A stretch of 64,000 bases of DNA from Methylobacter luteus IMV-B-3098 (GCF_000427625.1 NZ_KE386569.1:683376-747375), one strand, 5' to 3'; positions 46,173-56,449 are shown, numbered from the stretch's first letter. Numbers and translations: made by a program. The notes: generated from the sequence alone by a model not told the origin.

Positions 46173-46460
46173 ATGAAGCAGCGGGAAGTTTATCAGCACA
46201 AACTGCAAACACAGCTGGCCGAGTGGAGCGCCGCAATTGAGCAGTTGAAAGTCAGGGCGGATGAGGCTGAAGCCGATGTTAAAGTCGAGTATGAAAAGCA
46301 GATCGGCGATTTGCAGCAAAAACTGGATATCGCACAGAAAAAACTGGAGGAACTGCAGCAGGCTCGCGATGATGTATGGGAAAGCCTTAAGGCTGATGTC
46401 GAAGCCACCTCGGATAATCTGGGCGAATCAGTGAATTTGGCGACTGCCAGGTTTCAATAA
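46173..46460 (+). CDS. Coiled-coil protein, sll1863-type stress family
   Basis: A 95-residue charged helical protein (MKQREVYQHKLQTQLAEWSA, then repeated K/E/Q heptads to LEELQQARDDVWESLK). It lacks a signal peptide or membrane helix. The size and AEWSAAIEQLKVRADEAEADVK pattern match the small sll1863-type coiled-coil family named for a cyanobacterial stress gene. GGGAGA precedes the ATG. Function unknown; stress roles are inferred for the family. Confidence 0.65.
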   Translation: MKQREVYQHKLQTQLAEWSAAIEQLKVRADEAEADVKVEYEKQIGDLQQKLDIAQKKLEELQQARDDVWESLKADVEATSDNLGESVNLATARFQ

Positions 46461-46513
46461 TCAAGAGATTTAGCAATCGGCGGCTGAAATATTTCTTAAG
46501 TCGGGAGAAGATC

Positions 46514-46747
46514 ATGCCTTACAAGCGATTGAGTGACTTGCCTGATAATGTAAAAAATCATTTGCCCACGCATGGCCAGGAGATCTATCTGGCGGCCTAT
46601 AATAATGCCTGGGATGAGTATAAGGATCCCGAGGATCGCCGTTATGGCGACGATGACAGGGAGACAGTAGCCCACAAAGTTGCCTGGGCGGCCGTAAAAA
46701 AGAAATACGAAAAGCGCGGCGATGAGTGGGTCGAAAAAGAAGATTAA
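46514..46747 (+). CDS. ChaB-family small protein
   Basis: A 77-residue protein beginning PYKRLSDLPDNVKNHLPTHG, the ChaB signature (DLP-x-V-x-x-x-LP), with a W-rich, charged C-terminal half (NNAWDEY, AHKVAWAAVKKKYEK). In E. coli ChaB is linked to the ChaA cation transporter, but no chaA is near. It follows the coiled-coil gene by 53 bases with CGGGAGAAG as binding site, and may share a stress-type role with it. Confidence 0.85.
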   Translation: MPYKRLSDLPDNVKNHLPTHGQEIYLAAYNNAWDEYKDPEDRRYGDDDRETVAHKVAWAAVKKKYEKRGDEWVEKED

Positions 46748-47241
46748 TTTGGTAGAAAACACTCTGCCAATAGCTCTATCCATCAAAACAAACACCTTGG
46801 TTTGAAATATTGCCGCATTCGTTAAATTAAATTGCACTGATTAAGCGTAACATCTCTCTTTTAGCCCGCAGTGATAGAAGCTATCAAAACCGAGCAAGGC
46901 AGCCGTGCAATATGGCTAATTATTTGACCAGCATCAGCCAGATATGACACAAACCGGTATCTTTAGTCCGTTTGTCTTGAAGATGAGCGAGATTCGGATT
47001 GTTTCTTGCGGCACGGGCTCCATTTCTGATGCGGACAGGCATTAAAAAAGGTGCTGTAGGGGTGAAATCATGCGATCCAGGCATGCCAAACGCGGCAAAT
47101 GACAAAAAACCTCATTGTGGCAATATCAGTTATATAATGCCTAGCCGGCTAACCGGAACCGAATGGCGGCTTAAATTCCAGGGCTGCTTGAGATACGGTG
47201 CTCATCAGTCGAATATTTCCTTAATTGATCAACAAGCTTAA
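46748..47241. other. Spacer before the flippase gene
   Basis: About 490 bases. An 80-codon frame at 46999-47241 ends at the flippase start but lacks protein character, so I do not call it. No RNA or repeat is recognised. Confidence 0.45.
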
Positions 47242-48717
47242 ATGGGCATTATAAGAAAACTGGCATCCCAGACCGCAATCTATGGCATTAGCAGTATTTT
47301 CGGGCGCTTCCTCAACTATCTGTTGGTGCCGCTTTATACCTATTATTTCTCGGCGGCGGAATATGGCGTGGTGTCGGAGTTTTACGCCTATGCGGGATTT
47401 TTTTCCGTGCTGTTGCTGTTCGGATTTGAAACGGGCTATTTTCGTTTCCGCGATAAGGAATCGCCTGGGCGCGATACGGCCTATTCGACGGCGCTGATCT
47501 TTGTCGTTCTGGTCAATCTGGGCTTTTTTCTGCTTATCCGATGGCTCAATACACCGCTATCGGCAGCGCTGCATTATGCCAATCATCCGGAATATGTGCT
47601 GTGGTTTGCAATCATTCTGACGCTGGATGCAATGACGGCCATTCCTTTCGCACGACTGCGGGCCGAAAACAAAGCGCTGCGTTTTGCCAGCATCAAAGTG
47701 GCCGAGATCATGATAACGATCTTACTGAGCCTGTTCTTCATCGTTTATTGTCCCAAGGCGCTTGGGCAGAATCCCGGTTCCTGGGTAAGTCGGGTTTACG
47801 ATCCGGCTGTCGGCGTGGGATATATCTTCATCGCCAACTTGTTGGCGAGCGTATTCAAATTTTTACTGTTGACGCCGCAGTTTAAAGGGCTGGCCTGGGG
47901 CTTCGACCGGCAATTGTTCGGACGCATGCTGCGCTATTCGCTGCCGATGGTCGTGATCGGCTTCGCCGGTATTGTCAATGAAATGCTCGATCGCGCCTTG
48001 CTTAAATACCTGCTGCCGTATGATGAAGTCACGAATCTGAAAATGCTCGGCATTTACAGCGCCTGTTACAAGCTCTCGATTTTGATGTCATTGTTCATTC
48101 AGGCTTTCCGTTATGCCGCCGAACCGTTTTTCTTCGCCTATGCGGGTAACAGCGATGCTCGCAAAGTCTATGCCGATGTCCTCAAGTTTTTTGTGATTTT
48201 CTGCGTATTCATTTTTTTGATGGTGACACTGTTCATCGATTTCTTTAAATATTTTATTGGCGAAGAGTTTCGCGCAGGGCTTGAAGTCGTGCCGATACTG
48301 TTGCTGGCCAATCTGTGCCTGGGCATTTATGTCAATCTGTCCATCTGGTACAAGCTGACTGATCGCACCGTGATGGGCGCTTTTGTATCGTTGGCCGGCG
48401 CGGGCTTAACAATCGTGCTCAATATCTGGTGGATTCCAACGCTGGGCTATATCGGTTCGGCATGGGCGACATTGGCCTGTTACGGTGCGATGGTGATTGT
48501 CTCTTATCTGTTGGGCAGGAAGTATTACCCGGTGGCTTACGATGTCAAGCGTGTGATCGGCTATACCAGTCTCGGCATCGCATTGTATCTGGCGCATGAT
48601 CAATTGCCGCTCGATGCCGGCCGGCCGGCATGGCTGTCTGCCGGTGGATTGATGCTGGTTTATCTTTTAAGCGTCGCGCTTTTTGAGGGGCGCAAGGTAG
48701 CGCTAAAGCCGGCTTGA
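47242..48717 (+). CDS. Wzx-type polysaccharide flippase
   Basis: A 491-residue membrane protein with about 14 helices of the MOP/MATE polysaccharide exporter group. It opens KLASQTAIYGISSIFGRFLNYLLVPLYTYYFSAAEYGVV, the usual polysaccharide-flippase N-terminus, and has RALLKYLLPYDEV and LTDRTVMGAFVSLAGAGLTIVLN. It would move lipid-linked oligosaccharide across the inner membrane. No glycosyltransferases are near, so the sugar is unknown. Confidence 0.85.
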   Translation: MGIIRKLASQTAIYGISSIFGRFLNYLLVPLYTYYFSAAEYGVVSEFYAYAGFFSVLLLFGFETGYFRFRDKESPGRDTAYSTALIFVVLVNLGFFLLIRWLNTPLSAALHYANHPEYVLWFAIILTLDAMTAIPFARLRAENKALRFASIKVAEIMITILLSLFFIVYCPKALGQNPGSWVSRVYDPAVGVGYIFIANLLASVFKFLLLTPQFKGLAWGFDRQLFGRMLRYSLPMVVIGFAGIVNEMLDRALLKYLLPYDEVTNLKMLGIYSACYKLSILMSLFIQAFRYAAEPFFFAYAGNSDARKVYADVLKFFVIFCVFIFLMVTLFIDFFKYFIGEEFRAGLEVVPILLLANLCLGIYVNLSIWYKLTDRTVMGAFVSLAGAGLTIVLNIWWIPTLGYIGSAWATLACYGAMVIVSYLLGRKYYPVAYDVKRVIGYTSLGIALYLAHDQLPLDAGRPAWLSAGGLMLVYLLSVALFEGRKVALKPA

Positions 48718-48817
48718 CCAGAACCTCCGGCCAAAACTGGTGTCGTAAATTGTAGATTGGCGGTTTTTGAAAAACGGCGAAAAATTTTACAAATCCTTAT
48801 TTTATAAGGGGTGCGAC

Positions 48818-49576
48818 ATGGCTTATCGGGGAACTTGGAATTGCGAACTCCTTGTGGTGTTATTGACCGGATGCGTGCTTGTCGGTTGCAGTACTTATGA
48901 AGAGCGTGTGTCGCCTGTACTTTTGCCGTCAACCTCTATCGGCCATATCAATATCAGAGGCGCCAAGATTGCAGCAATCCCTTATGTTAATGAGAAAAAG
49001 GCCAAGTCAGTATTCGGATACGATGTCAGAGGAATGGGGTTATTGCCCGTGCGCCTGGTCATCGATAACCAAAGCAGGGAAGAAGTTAATTTACAGCCGC
49101 AGCAAACGTTTTTGATTGATAATCAGGGCCGGGCATGGCCTTTGCTGACAACAGATCAAGCTTATCGCCGAGTCAGTGAAGATGTCGAGATTGGCGAAAC
49201 GTTAAAAGGCGCCGTGAGGCCATCCGTATTGATGGGTGCGGCCGGTGCGCTGGCAGGACTGGCGATCGGCATCGTAAGCGGGAGCAATCTCGGAGATACG
49301 ACCGGCAAAGGCGCCATGGCGGGAGCCGCTGCCGGCGCTTTATACGGTGGAGCCAGTACACATGACGAATACGGTCAGCAAATCCTCAATGATCTGGCGA
49401 GCCATTCCTTGCGTACCGATCGTGTGCTGCCCGGCGAACTAGCTTTCGGCTATCTGTTTTTCCCGGGTCGTGACGAAGCCAAGTCGGCCAATATGTTGCG
49501 CCTGGGAGTCATGCTGGGACGGGAATTGAAAGTCATGACCATTCCGTTGTTTGAGCAAGCAACAAACCTTCCATAA
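48818..49576 (+). CDS. Lipoprotein with glycine-zipper segment
   Basis: A 252-residue lipoprotein. ATG 48818 follows AAGGGGTG, and the signal peptide ends in a lipobox (LVGC). The middle has a Gly/Ala-rich hydrophobic segment (GAAGALAGLAIGIVSG and GAMAGAAAGALYGG), a glycine-zipper pattern that may cross or embed in a membrane. The C-terminus is mixed. I do not recognise a functional family. It converges on acs, with a shared terminator. Confidence 0.7.
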   Translation: MAYRGTWNCELLVVLLTGCVLVGCSTYEERVSPVLLPSTSIGHINIRGAKIAAIPYVNEKKAKSVFGYDVRGMGLLPVRLVIDNQSREEVNLQPQQTFLIDNQGRAWPLLTTDQAYRRVSEDVEIGETLKGAVRPSVLMGAAGALAGLAIGIVSGSNLGDTTGKGAMAGAAAGALYGGASTHDEYGQQILNDLASHSLRTDRVLPGELAFGYLFFPGRDEAKSANMLRLGVMLGRELKVMTIPLFEQATNLP

Positions 49577-49579
49577 AAG

Positions 49580-49614
49580 CCGGCAGAAAAAGGTCGGTTG
49601 TCTTTTTCTGCCGG
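49580..49614. terminator. Bidirectional terminator between convergent genes
   Basis: CCGGCAGAAAAA pairs with TTTTTCTGCCGG across an 11-base loop, giving A/T runs on both sides. It serves the lipoprotein gene and acs. Confidence 0.85.
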
Positions 49615-49623
49615 TGTCTGTTC

Positions 49624-51561
49624 TTATTTATTGGCCCGGTGATCGATAATGTCGTCAACGACGGCTGGGTCGGCCAGGGTAGATGTATCGCCGAGATTGC
49701 TGATGTCATTGGAGGCCACTTTGCGCAAGATCCGGCGCATGATCTTGCCTGAACGCGTTTTCGGCAGCCCCGGCGCCCACTGAATCACATCGGGGTGCGC
49801 AATAGCGCCGATCTCCTTTCTGACCAGTTCAACCAGTTCTTGCTTGAGTTTTTCCGTGGGTTCCACCCCTACGTTCAAGGTCACATAAGCATAAATGCCC
49901 TGGCCTTTGATATCGTGGGGATAGCCGACCACGGCCGCTTCGGCGACGTCTTCGTGCAGCACCAGCGCGCTTTCAACTTCGGCCGTGCCCATGCGGTGGC
50001 CGGACACATTGATGACGTCATCGACGCGCCCGGTGATCCAGTAATAGCCATCCTGATCGCGGCGCGCGCCGTCGCCGGCAAAATAATAGCCGGGATAGTT
50101 TCTAAAATAAGTGTCGACAAAACGTTGATGATCTCCATAAATCGTTCGGGCCTGTCCTGGCCATGAGCGGCTGATGACCAGAATGCCTTCGGCTACGCCT
50201 TCTTGCAGACGGCCTTCATTGTCGAGAATCTCGGGTTTGATGCCGAAAAACGGCAAGGTGGCGGAGCCAGGCTTCAGCGCAATGGCGCCGGGCAGAGCTG
50301 TGATCATGATGCCGCCGGTTTCGGTTTGCCACCAAGTATCCATGATCGGACAGCGGCCATTGCCGACAACATGATAATACCATTCCCATGCTTCCGGATT
50401 GATCGGCTCGCCGACGCTGCCGAGAATCCTGAGGCTGCTGCGGTCAGTGCGCGTGACGAAGTCGTCGCCCTGCGCCATCAGGGCGCGGATGGCGGTCGGC
50501 GCGGTATAGAAGATATTGACCTGATGCTTGTCGACGATGCGCCAGAACCGGTCGGCTTCCGGATAAGTCGGTACGCCCTCAAACAGCAATGTCGTGGCGC
50601 CGTTGCATAACGGACCGTAAATGCTATAGGAATGGCCCGTTACCCAGCCGATATCGGCCGTGCACCAGTAAATATCGCCGTCGTGATAATCGAAGACATA
50701 TTTATGGGTCATGGCCGCATACAGCAGATAGCCGCCGGTCGTATGCAGAACGCCTTTGGGTTTGCCGGTGGAGCCGGAGGTGTACAGAATAAACAGCGGA
50801 TCTTCCGCGTCCATGGCTTCGGCCGGACATTCGGCGGAAGCCTCGGCCATGGCTTCGTGATACCAGATGTCGCGATGCTCGTGCCAGTCTATGGCCGCGC
50901 CGGTGTTTTTGATGACGATGACTTTTTCAAGCCCGGGACAGTTGGCGGCCGCGCGATCGACATTGACTTTTAGCGGCGCGGTCTTGCCGCCGCGGTTGCT
51001 TTCGTCGGCGCAAACCAGGTATTTGCAGTCCGCATCGAGTATGCGGTCTTTCAGAGCATCGGCGGAGAAACCGCCGAAAACGATCGAATGCACGGCACCG
51101 ACGCGCGTGCAGGCCAGCATGACGACCGCAGACTCGGCGATCATGGGCAAATAAATGCAGACGCGATCGCCTTTTTGGACGCCTTGCGATTTTAAGACAT
51201 TGGCAAATTTACAGACCTGTTCATGCAGTTCACGATAAGTGACTTTTTTATCATGAGCCGGATTGTCGCCTTCCCAGATAATGGCCACTTGGTCGCCGCG
51301 CGTGGGCAGGTGGCGGTCCAGGCAGTTGAGGCTGACATTGAGTTTCCCGCCTTCAAACCAGCGGATATACCCCTTGGGGTAATCGAATGCCATAACCGTA
51401 TCCCAGCGCCTGTTCCAGTCCAGAAACTGCTCAGCCTGTTCGGCCCAGAACGCTTCGGGCTCATCAATAGAGCGTTGATAAAGCGCTTTATACGTTTCGG
51501 CGTTAATATGCGCTCTGGCGGCAATTTCCGGTTGTACCTCGTAAATTTTAACGTCTGACAT
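49624..51561 (-). CDS. acs: Acetyl-CoA synthetase
   Basis: A 645-residue AMP-forming ligase that activates acetate to acetyl-CoA. It has the ATP-binding P-loop-like [28 protein letters not shown], and the C-terminal [16 protein letters not shown] and [14 protein letters not shown], where the lysine is the usual site of regulatory acetylation. Full length. It lets the cell use or salvage acetate. It is transcribed alone, and the spacer upstream of 51561 separates it from gluQRS. Confidence 0.98.
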   Translation of the reverse strand: MSDVKIYEVQPEIAARAHINAETYKALYQRSIDEPEAFWAEQAEQFLDWNRRWDTVMAFDYPKGYIRWFEGGKLNVSLNCLDRHLPTRGDQVAIIWEGDNPAHDKKVTYRELHEQVCKFANVLKSQGVQKGDRVCIYLPMIAESAVVMLACTRVGAVHSIVFGGFSADALKDRILDADCKYLVCADESNRGGKTAPLKVNVDRAAANCPGLEKVIVIKNTGAAIDWHEHRDIWYHEAMAEASAECPAEAMDAEDPLFILYTSGSTGKPKGVLHTTGGYLLYAAMTHKYVFDYHDGDIYWCTADIGWVTGHSYSIYGPLCNGATTLLFEGVPTYPEADRFWRIVDKHQVNIFYTAPTAIRALMAQGDDFVTRTDRSSLRILGSVGEPINPEAWEWYYHVVGNGRCPIMDTWWQTETGGIMITALPGAIALKPGSATLPFFGIKPEILDNEGRLQEGVAEGILVISRSWPGQARTIYGDHQRFVDTYFRNYPGYYFAGDGARRDQDGYYWITGRVDDVINVSGHRMGTAEVESALVLHEDVAEAAVVGYPHDIKGQGIYAYVTLNVGVEPTEKLKQELVELVRKEIGAIAHPDVIQWAPGLPKTRSGKIMRRILRKVASNDISNLGDTSTLADPAVVDDIIDHRANK

Positions 51562-51625
51562 GTATTAATCCTTATTCGGCAAGCAGAGGCAACTATAGTG
51601 ATGAGTATGAAGCGCTTTAATTAGT

Positions 51626-52528
51626 TTATCGGCTGATTGCACGCAATTTCTCCAAAAGGGTAGGGTTCCAGTGAGCGATGGCCCAATCAAGCAGTTCGTC
51701 GGCTTCGGCATGTTTAAGCTCGTTAGGGGGCTCTTGTTTTAATAAGGTCAGCAGTTCAAAGATCAGCTTGTTCGACGTTTTTAAGTCGACTGCCTGCGCC
51801 AGGGTTTGTTTGCTGAGTTTATAGCCCTGGGTATCGATGATGATCGGCACATGCATGTATTGAGGCGTAACAAGCCCCAGTTGCTGCTGCAGATAGATTT
51901 GTTTGGGCGTTGAATCGAGCAGATCAAAACCGCGTAAGACATGATTGATATGTTGCCTGTGGTCGTCAATCACGACAGCAAATTGATAAGCAATAATGCC
52001 GTCTTTTCTTTTCAGGATAAAATCCCCATGCTGTTCAGCCAGGTTCTGCGCGATCAGGCCTTGCAGTTCATCCTGAAACGAGATAGTGCGATTGTCGGTC
52101 TTGATGCGAAATGCATGCGGGGTATGCGGCGGAGGCGGCCTGTCACGGCAGATGCCGGGATAAATATCGGCCTGAGTCTGCTCTGGATGTGTTTCAGCCA
52201 GCATTTTGCGACTGCATGTACAGGCATAAATAAGCCGGTTTTCTGTCAATTCATGTAGGGCGTCTTCGTAAACGTCGAGATTATGACTTTGGTAGTAAAC
52301 GCTATCGTCCCAATGCAGGCCGAAAATATCCAGCGTTTTCAGGATGTGGTCGACCGAACCCTTGGCATTTCGTGGGGTGTCGAGGTCATCGATGCGCAGC
52401 AACCATTTGCCTTGTTGCGATCGGGCTTGAAGAAAGCCGGCCAGGGCCGTATATAAAGATCCGAAATGAAGAGGGCCGGTAGGCGAGGGCGCAAACCGGC
52501 CGATATAAGGTTGATTGTCCTGCGACAG
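51626..52528 (-). CDS. gluQRS: Glutamyl-Q tRNA(Asp) synthetase, possible CTG start
   Basis: A truncated paralogue of glutamyl-tRNA synthetase that attaches glutamate to queuosine in tRNA-Asp. The minus-strand frame encodes YIGRFAPSPTGPLHFGSLYT and the LLRIDDLDTPR block, a Cys cluster (YACTCSRK), and the KLSKQT motif corresponding to KMSKS. It is about 300 residues. Upstream of YIGRF the frame is open only to a TGA, and the sole start-like codon is CTG at 52528 (reading LSQDNQPYIGRF). The next ATG lies inside the catalytic domain. CTG is 2 bases after the dksA stop codon with GGGG upstream, so reinitiation after dksA is likely. Confidence 0.85.
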   Translation of the reverse strand: MSQDNQPYIGRFAPSPTGPLHFGSLYTALAGFLQARSQQGKWLLRIDDLDTPRNAKGSVDHILKTLDIFGLHWDDSVYYQSHNLDVYEDALHELTENRLIYACTCSRKMLAETHPEQTQADIYPGICRDRPPPPHTPHAFRIKTDNRTISFQDELQGLIAQNLAEQHGDFILKRKDGIIAYQFAVVIDDHRQHINHVLRGFDLLDSTPKQIYLQQQLGLVTPQYMHVPIIIDTQGYKLSKQTLAQAVDLKTSNKLIFELLTLLKQEPPNELKHAEADELLDWAIAHWNPTLLEKLRAISR

Positions 52529-52530
52529 AC

Positions 52531-52965
52531 TTACCCCATTTGTTTTTCCCGAATTTCATCGAGAGTTTTGCAGTCTATGCACAGGGTGGCGGTCGGTCTC
52601 GCTTCAAGGCGACGTACGCCGATCTCGATACCGCATGACTCGCAATAACCGTAATCGCCTGATTCAATTTCTTTCAGGGATTCATCGATTTTTTTGATCA
52701 GTTTACGTTCACGGTCACGGGTTCTTAATTCCAGACTGAATTCCGACTCCTGGGTTGCCCGGTCATTAGGATCAGGGAAATTAGCGGCGTCATCCTGCAT
52801 ATGGTGCACAGTACGGTCTACTTCCTGCATTAATTCAGCTTTCCAGTTTCTCAGAATGGTCTCAAAATGCTTCAGCTGAGCCTCACTCATATATTCCTCG
52901 CCTTCTTTTTCTTTATAAGGCGTAAAACTGAAAGGCGATGCGTCAGTTTTAGAACTATCGGTCAT
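52531..52965 (-). CDS. dksA: RNA polymerase-binding transcription factor DksA
   Basis: A 144-residue regulator that enters the RNA polymerase secondary channel and, with ppGpp, represses rRNA and activates amino-acid genes. It has the coiled-coil region ([20 protein letters not shown] with the tip segment DPNDRATQ) and a C-terminal four-Cys zinc finger (CESCGIEIG and CIDCKTL). It precedes gluQRS, the usual order in gammaproteobacteria. Confidence 0.97.
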   Translation of the reverse strand: MTDSSKTDASPFSFTPYKEKEGEEYMSEAQLKHFETILRNWKAELMQEVDRTVHHMQDDAANFPDPNDRATQESEFSLELRTRDRERKLIKKIDESLKEIESGDYGYCESCGIEIGVRRLEARPTATLCIDCKTLDEIREKQMG

Positions 52966-53073
52966 CCTTTAACTCCTAAGACAAGATAAATAAAACTGAG
53001 CATTTTTATCAGAATCATAATAAGATGGCAAGGATTTTTGGTATCATTAAAAGTTTTTGGCGAGTGACAAGAT

Positions 53074-54240
53074 ATGAGCGAACGACTGGCGGATCGGACT
53101 CAGACTATTTCTCCCTTTTATGTGATGGAATTGCTTCGACGCGCCAAGCAATTGGAAGGCCAGGGCAGGGATATTATCCATATGGAAATCGGTGAGCCCG
53201 ATTTTGCTACGCCTCAGACCATTATTGACGCTGGTATTGAGCATATTCAAACTGGCGAGATTAAATACACGCCGGCCGCAGGCTTGCCCGAACTGCGGGA
53301 AAAAATAGCCGACTTTTATCGGCAGCGTTACGGTGTGGCCGTAGCCCCGGAGCGTATTTTTGTAACGCCCGGCGCTTCCGGTGCCTTTTTGCTGGCGCTG
53401 GGCGCCAGTTTGAATCCAGGGGAAGAATTATTAATGGCGGATCCGTGCTATCCGTGTAACAGTAATTTTGTCAAAGTGTTCGAAGGTAAGACCCGAACAG
53501 TGCCCGTGGATTCGAGCACCCGTTATCAGTTAACCGCGGAATTGATAAGGGAAAACTGGACGGAAGCGACTAAAGGAGTACTGATTGCCTCGCCGTCTAA
53601 TCCTACCGGCACGATTATCGACCCGGCGGTACTAAATTCATCCATTCAGGCCGTCAATCAGCTAGGCGGATGTTTTTATTCCGATGAAATTTACCATGGC
53701 CTGGTTTATGGTAAAAATGCGACGACAGCGCTGGTATTCAGCGACGATCTGTTTGTCATCAACAGCTTTTCCAAATATTTTGGCATGACCGGTTGGCGAG
53801 TCGGCTGGTTGATTGTGCCTGATGAGTTTATTGAAGCCACCGAGAAACTGGCGCAAAATATTTTCATTTCCACTCCCACGCATTCTCAATATGCGGCTTT
53901 GGCCGCTTTTGATGAACGTACGCTTGATGAGCTTGAATTCAGGCGGGCAGAGTTTGCCGTCCGGCGTGATTTTCTCTACGACACGCTGCTGCGATTAGGC
54001 TTCGAGATTCCGATCAAGCCGGAAGGCGCCTTTTATGTTTACGCCAATTGTGCAAAATTCACCGATGACAGCTATCAATTCGCGCTGGATCTTTTAGAAG
54101 CTGAAGGGGTGGCAATCACGCCTGGCAAGGACTTTGGGGAATATGAGTCAAATCATTACATCCGTTTTGCATATACAACTTCCATAGATAGAATGGCCAT
54201 TGCCATGCAACGTTTAGAAAGATTTATTAATAAAGGTTAA
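53074..54240 (+). CDS. Class I/II PLP-dependent aminotransferase
   Basis: A 388-residue aminotransferase. The pyridoxal lysine is in INSFSKYFGMTGWRVGWL, substrate blocks are MEIGEPDFATP and SPSNPTGTI, and the C-terminal RFAYTTS is present. It belongs to the aspartate/alanine aminotransferase group, but the exact substrate cannot be set from sequence. It begins on the other side of a 108-base spacer from dksA, and the rhodanese gene follows 2 bases after its stop codon. Confidence 0.88.
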   Translation: MSERLADRTQTISPFYVMELLRRAKQLEGQGRDIIHMEIGEPDFATPQTIIDAGIEHIQTGEIKYTPAAGLPELREKIADFYRQRYGVAVAPERIFVTPGASGAFLLALGASLNPGEELLMADPCYPCNSNFVKVFEGKTRTVPVDSSTRYQLTAELIRENWTEATKGVLIASPSNPTGTIIDPAVLNSSIQAVNQLGGCFYSDEIYHGLVYGKNATTALVFSDDLFVINSFSKYFGMTGWRVGWLIVPDEFIEATEKLAQNIFISTPTHSQYAALAAFDERTLDELEFRRAEFAVRRDFLYDTLLRLGFEIPIKPEGAFYVYANCAKFTDDSYQFALDLLEAEGVAITPGKDFGEYESNHYIRFAYTTSIDRMAIAMQRLERFINKG

Positions 54241-54242
54241 CA

Positions 54243-54566
54243 ATGTCTGTAAAACAAATTTCAGCGATTGAATTGAAAAATAAAATTCAAAATGGGGAGT
54301 CTCTGTTTTTGCTGGATGTCAGAGAACCGAATGAATTTCAATATGCCCGTATCGAGGAGAGCGTGTCGATTCCGCTGAATCAAATTCCGCAAAGACTCGA
54401 TGAGTTGGACCGTCAGCAGAAAATAGTTGTAATTTGTCATCACGGCATACGCAGTCAGCAGGCTGCAAATTATTTGGATCATTACGGCTTTGAAAACGTT
54501 TCAAACCTGAGAGGCGGCATCGACGCCTGGTCTTGCGAGTGTGATAATTCGGTGCCGCGCTACTAG
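54243..54566 (+). CDS. Rhodanese-like sulfurtransferase
   Basis: A 107-residue single-domain rhodanese. The active-site Cys is in VVICHHGIRSQQAANYL, and the N-terminal LLDVREPNEF and FENVSNLRGGIDAW blocks are family typical. It transfers sulfane sulfur or acts in sulfur handling. It is two bases after the aminotransferase, so the pair is co-translated. Confidence 0.88.
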   Translation: MSVKQISAIELKNKIQNGESLFLLDVREPNEFQYARIEESVSIPLNQIPQRLDELDRQQKIVVICHHGIRSQQAANYLDHYGFENVSNLRGGIDAWSCECDNSVPRY

Positions 54567-54572
54567 CCGGTT

Positions 54573-55817
54573 CTACACAAACAGGCTGAACGGTTCGACG
54601 ATCACTTGTTCGCCGGCTTCTATGCCTGTGCAGTCGGCCGGCAAGATGATATAGCAATTAGCCCGGCTGATTGAGCCGAGCAGGTGCGAGCCCTGTTTTC
54701 CCGATGAAGCTACAAGCAATTCGCCGGCATCGTTTTGAGCCAGCATGCCGCGCTGAAATTCCTGCCGCCCCGGCGCTTTTTTCAATGAGCTTGTGCAAAT
54801 GGCTGTCAACCGTAGGGGCTTGGTAAACGGTTCGCCAGCCAGTTGCTTGAGAGCGGGCTTGACTAGCTGATCAAAGGTGGCGATGACGGCAACCGGATTG
54901 CCAGGCAGGCCGAAAAAATAACAATCGCCGATTTTGCCGAAAGCCAGCGGTTTTCCGGGTTTCATCGCGATTTTCCAGAAATTGATTTGTCCACAGCTGG
55001 CCAGTACGTCCTTGACGAAATCGGCTTCGCCTACCGAGGCGCCGCCCGTCGTGATAATGACATCGTAATTTTTGGCTGCTTCAATAAGGCTTTCTTCCAG
55101 CTTGTCTCTGTCATCGGCAATCACACCCTTATCCGCCATGTTATATCCTGGATCAGCCAGCAATCCGTTCAGAATATAGCGATTGCTGTCATATATTTTT
55201 CCGGATTCCAGTGCCTGACCTATGGACGCCAGTTCGTCGCCGGTTGAAAAAAAAGCAATGTTTAATCGCCGTTTGACGGTAATCTCGTAAACGCCGGCCG
55301 AGGCCAGCAATCCCAGGTCCGCAGCAGCCAATTTTTTAGGGGATGAAATCAAACAGGCGCCTTGCTGAAGCTCCTCGCCGATTTCTCGGACATTCTGATA
55401 GGGCCGGGTTGGTGCCGGAAAGTGTATGGTTTGTCCATCGGCGCGTATATGCTCTTGCATAACGACGGTATCGGCCCGTTCGGGCAATACCGCGCCGGTA
55501 AAGATTCGGATGCATTGGCTCGGCTGCAGTTGTCCCTGAAACGGTCTTCCGGCCCAGGAAGTGCCCGTTAAATGCAGAGAAAAGGGCTGGTTTGGCGTTA
55601 TGTCGCCGGCGGCCAAGGCATAGCCATCCATGGAAGCGTTTCTCTCATGAGGTATATTGACCGATGAATAAACCGGTTGCGCCAGCACGCGCCCCAAGGC
55701 GCTTTTTAACGTCACTTTTTCAAAGCCGGCGACAGGGCGCAGGGCGGCTTTAATTCTGCTTAGGGCTTCCTGGAGCGACAGTAGCGGATTTGTATCCAGG
55801 CTGCATGGGTCAATCAT
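54573..55817 (-). CDS. moeA: Molybdopterin molybdenumtransferase
   Basis: A 414-residue MoeA that inserts molybdate into adenylylated molybdopterin. It has GYALAAGDITP, IFTGAVLPERADTVVMQEH, ITTGGASVGEADFVKDVL and FGLPGNPVAVIATFDQLVKPAL. Full length. It overlaps the mobB gene upstream by 8 bases, so the two molybdenum-cofactor genes are coupled. Confidence 0.97.
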   Translation of the reverse strand: MIDPCSLDTNPLLSLQEALSRIKAALRPVAGFEKVTLKSALGRVLAQPVYSSVNIPHERNASMDGYALAAGDITPNQPFSLHLTGTSWAGRPFQGQLQPSQCIRIFTGAVLPERADTVVMQEHIRADGQTIHFPAPTRPYQNVREIGEELQQGACLISSPKKLAAADLGLLASAGVYEITVKRRLNIAFFSTGDELASIGQALESGKIYDSNRYILNGLLADPGYNMADKGVIADDRDKLEESLIEAAKNYDVIITTGGASVGEADFVKDVLASCGQINFWKIAMKPGKPLAFGKIGDCYFFGLPGNPVAVIATFDQLVKPALKQLAGEPFTKPLRLTAICTSSLKKAPGRQEFQRGMLAQNDAGELLVASSGKQGSHLLGSISRANCYIILPADCTGIEAGEQVIVEPFSLFV

Positions 55818-56340
55818 AATTTTTTCTCATGAATTGATTCAAGATGAATGACGCAATCACTTCAGGCCGGTTGATATCGAGCTGAGTCAGCTGGGGTGGC
55901 GTTTCCAGCGCACAATCCGAGGCGATCGCGATGATGTGCGGATCATCAGGATAAAGCAACGGTTTGTTGAGCAAGGGACGGTGCAATTCAATTTTTGGAA
56001 ATGGCTCCGCTTTAAAGCCTTCGACCAAAATCAGGTCCAGCTCGGACTGATCAAACAACTTTAGCTGGTCGTCCAGTCTGGGCTCTTTTTCAGGCGTGAT
56101 TTCGGTAATAATGGCGCGCCGGGATTTCGATATCAGCATGACAGGCGAAGCGCCAGCTGCCCGCAAGCGGAAGCTGTCTTTGCCCGGTTTGTCTATTTCA
56201 AAATTATGATGACTATGTTTGATTAAACCTATGCGCAGGCCACTGGATTTCAGAATTGGGATCAATCGCGCCAGTAAAGTTGTTTTGCCGGTACCGCTAA
56301 AAGCAGCGAAACCTAGAATTGGAATTTTGGCATTCTGCAT
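55810..56340 (-). CDS. mobB: Molybdopterin-guanine dinucleotide biosynthesis protein B
   Basis: A 176-residue GTP-binding protein. Walker A is GFAAFSGTGKTTLL, and LIKHSHHNFEIDKPGKDSFRLRAAGA is the MobB block. It assists addition of GMP to molybdopterin for the guanine dinucleotide cofactor. A start at 56352 would add four residues; ATG 56340 is preferred because IPILGFAAFSG follows closely. Confidence 0.93.
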   Translation of the reverse strand: MQNAKIPILGFAAFSGTGKTTLLARLIPILKSSGLRIGLIKHSHHNFEIDKPGKDSFRLRAAGASPVMLISKSRRAIITEITPEKEPRLDDQLKLFDQSELDLILVEGFKAEPFPKIELHRPLLNKPLLYPDDPHIIAIASDCALETPPQLTQLDINRPEVIASFILNQFMRKNYD

Positions 56341-56449
56341 GGAATCAAACATTTAAGCTGTTATCGTGAGATGGCTTATTCTAAGGTATTATTTATCGAA
56401 CCACTAAGAAATAGCGGTTCGAAAACGGATATTAATCCCGGAGACAACA

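Noticed and set aside
46999..47241. 80-codon frame running up to the flippase start
   Set aside because: No binding site or protein-like composition; treated as spacer.
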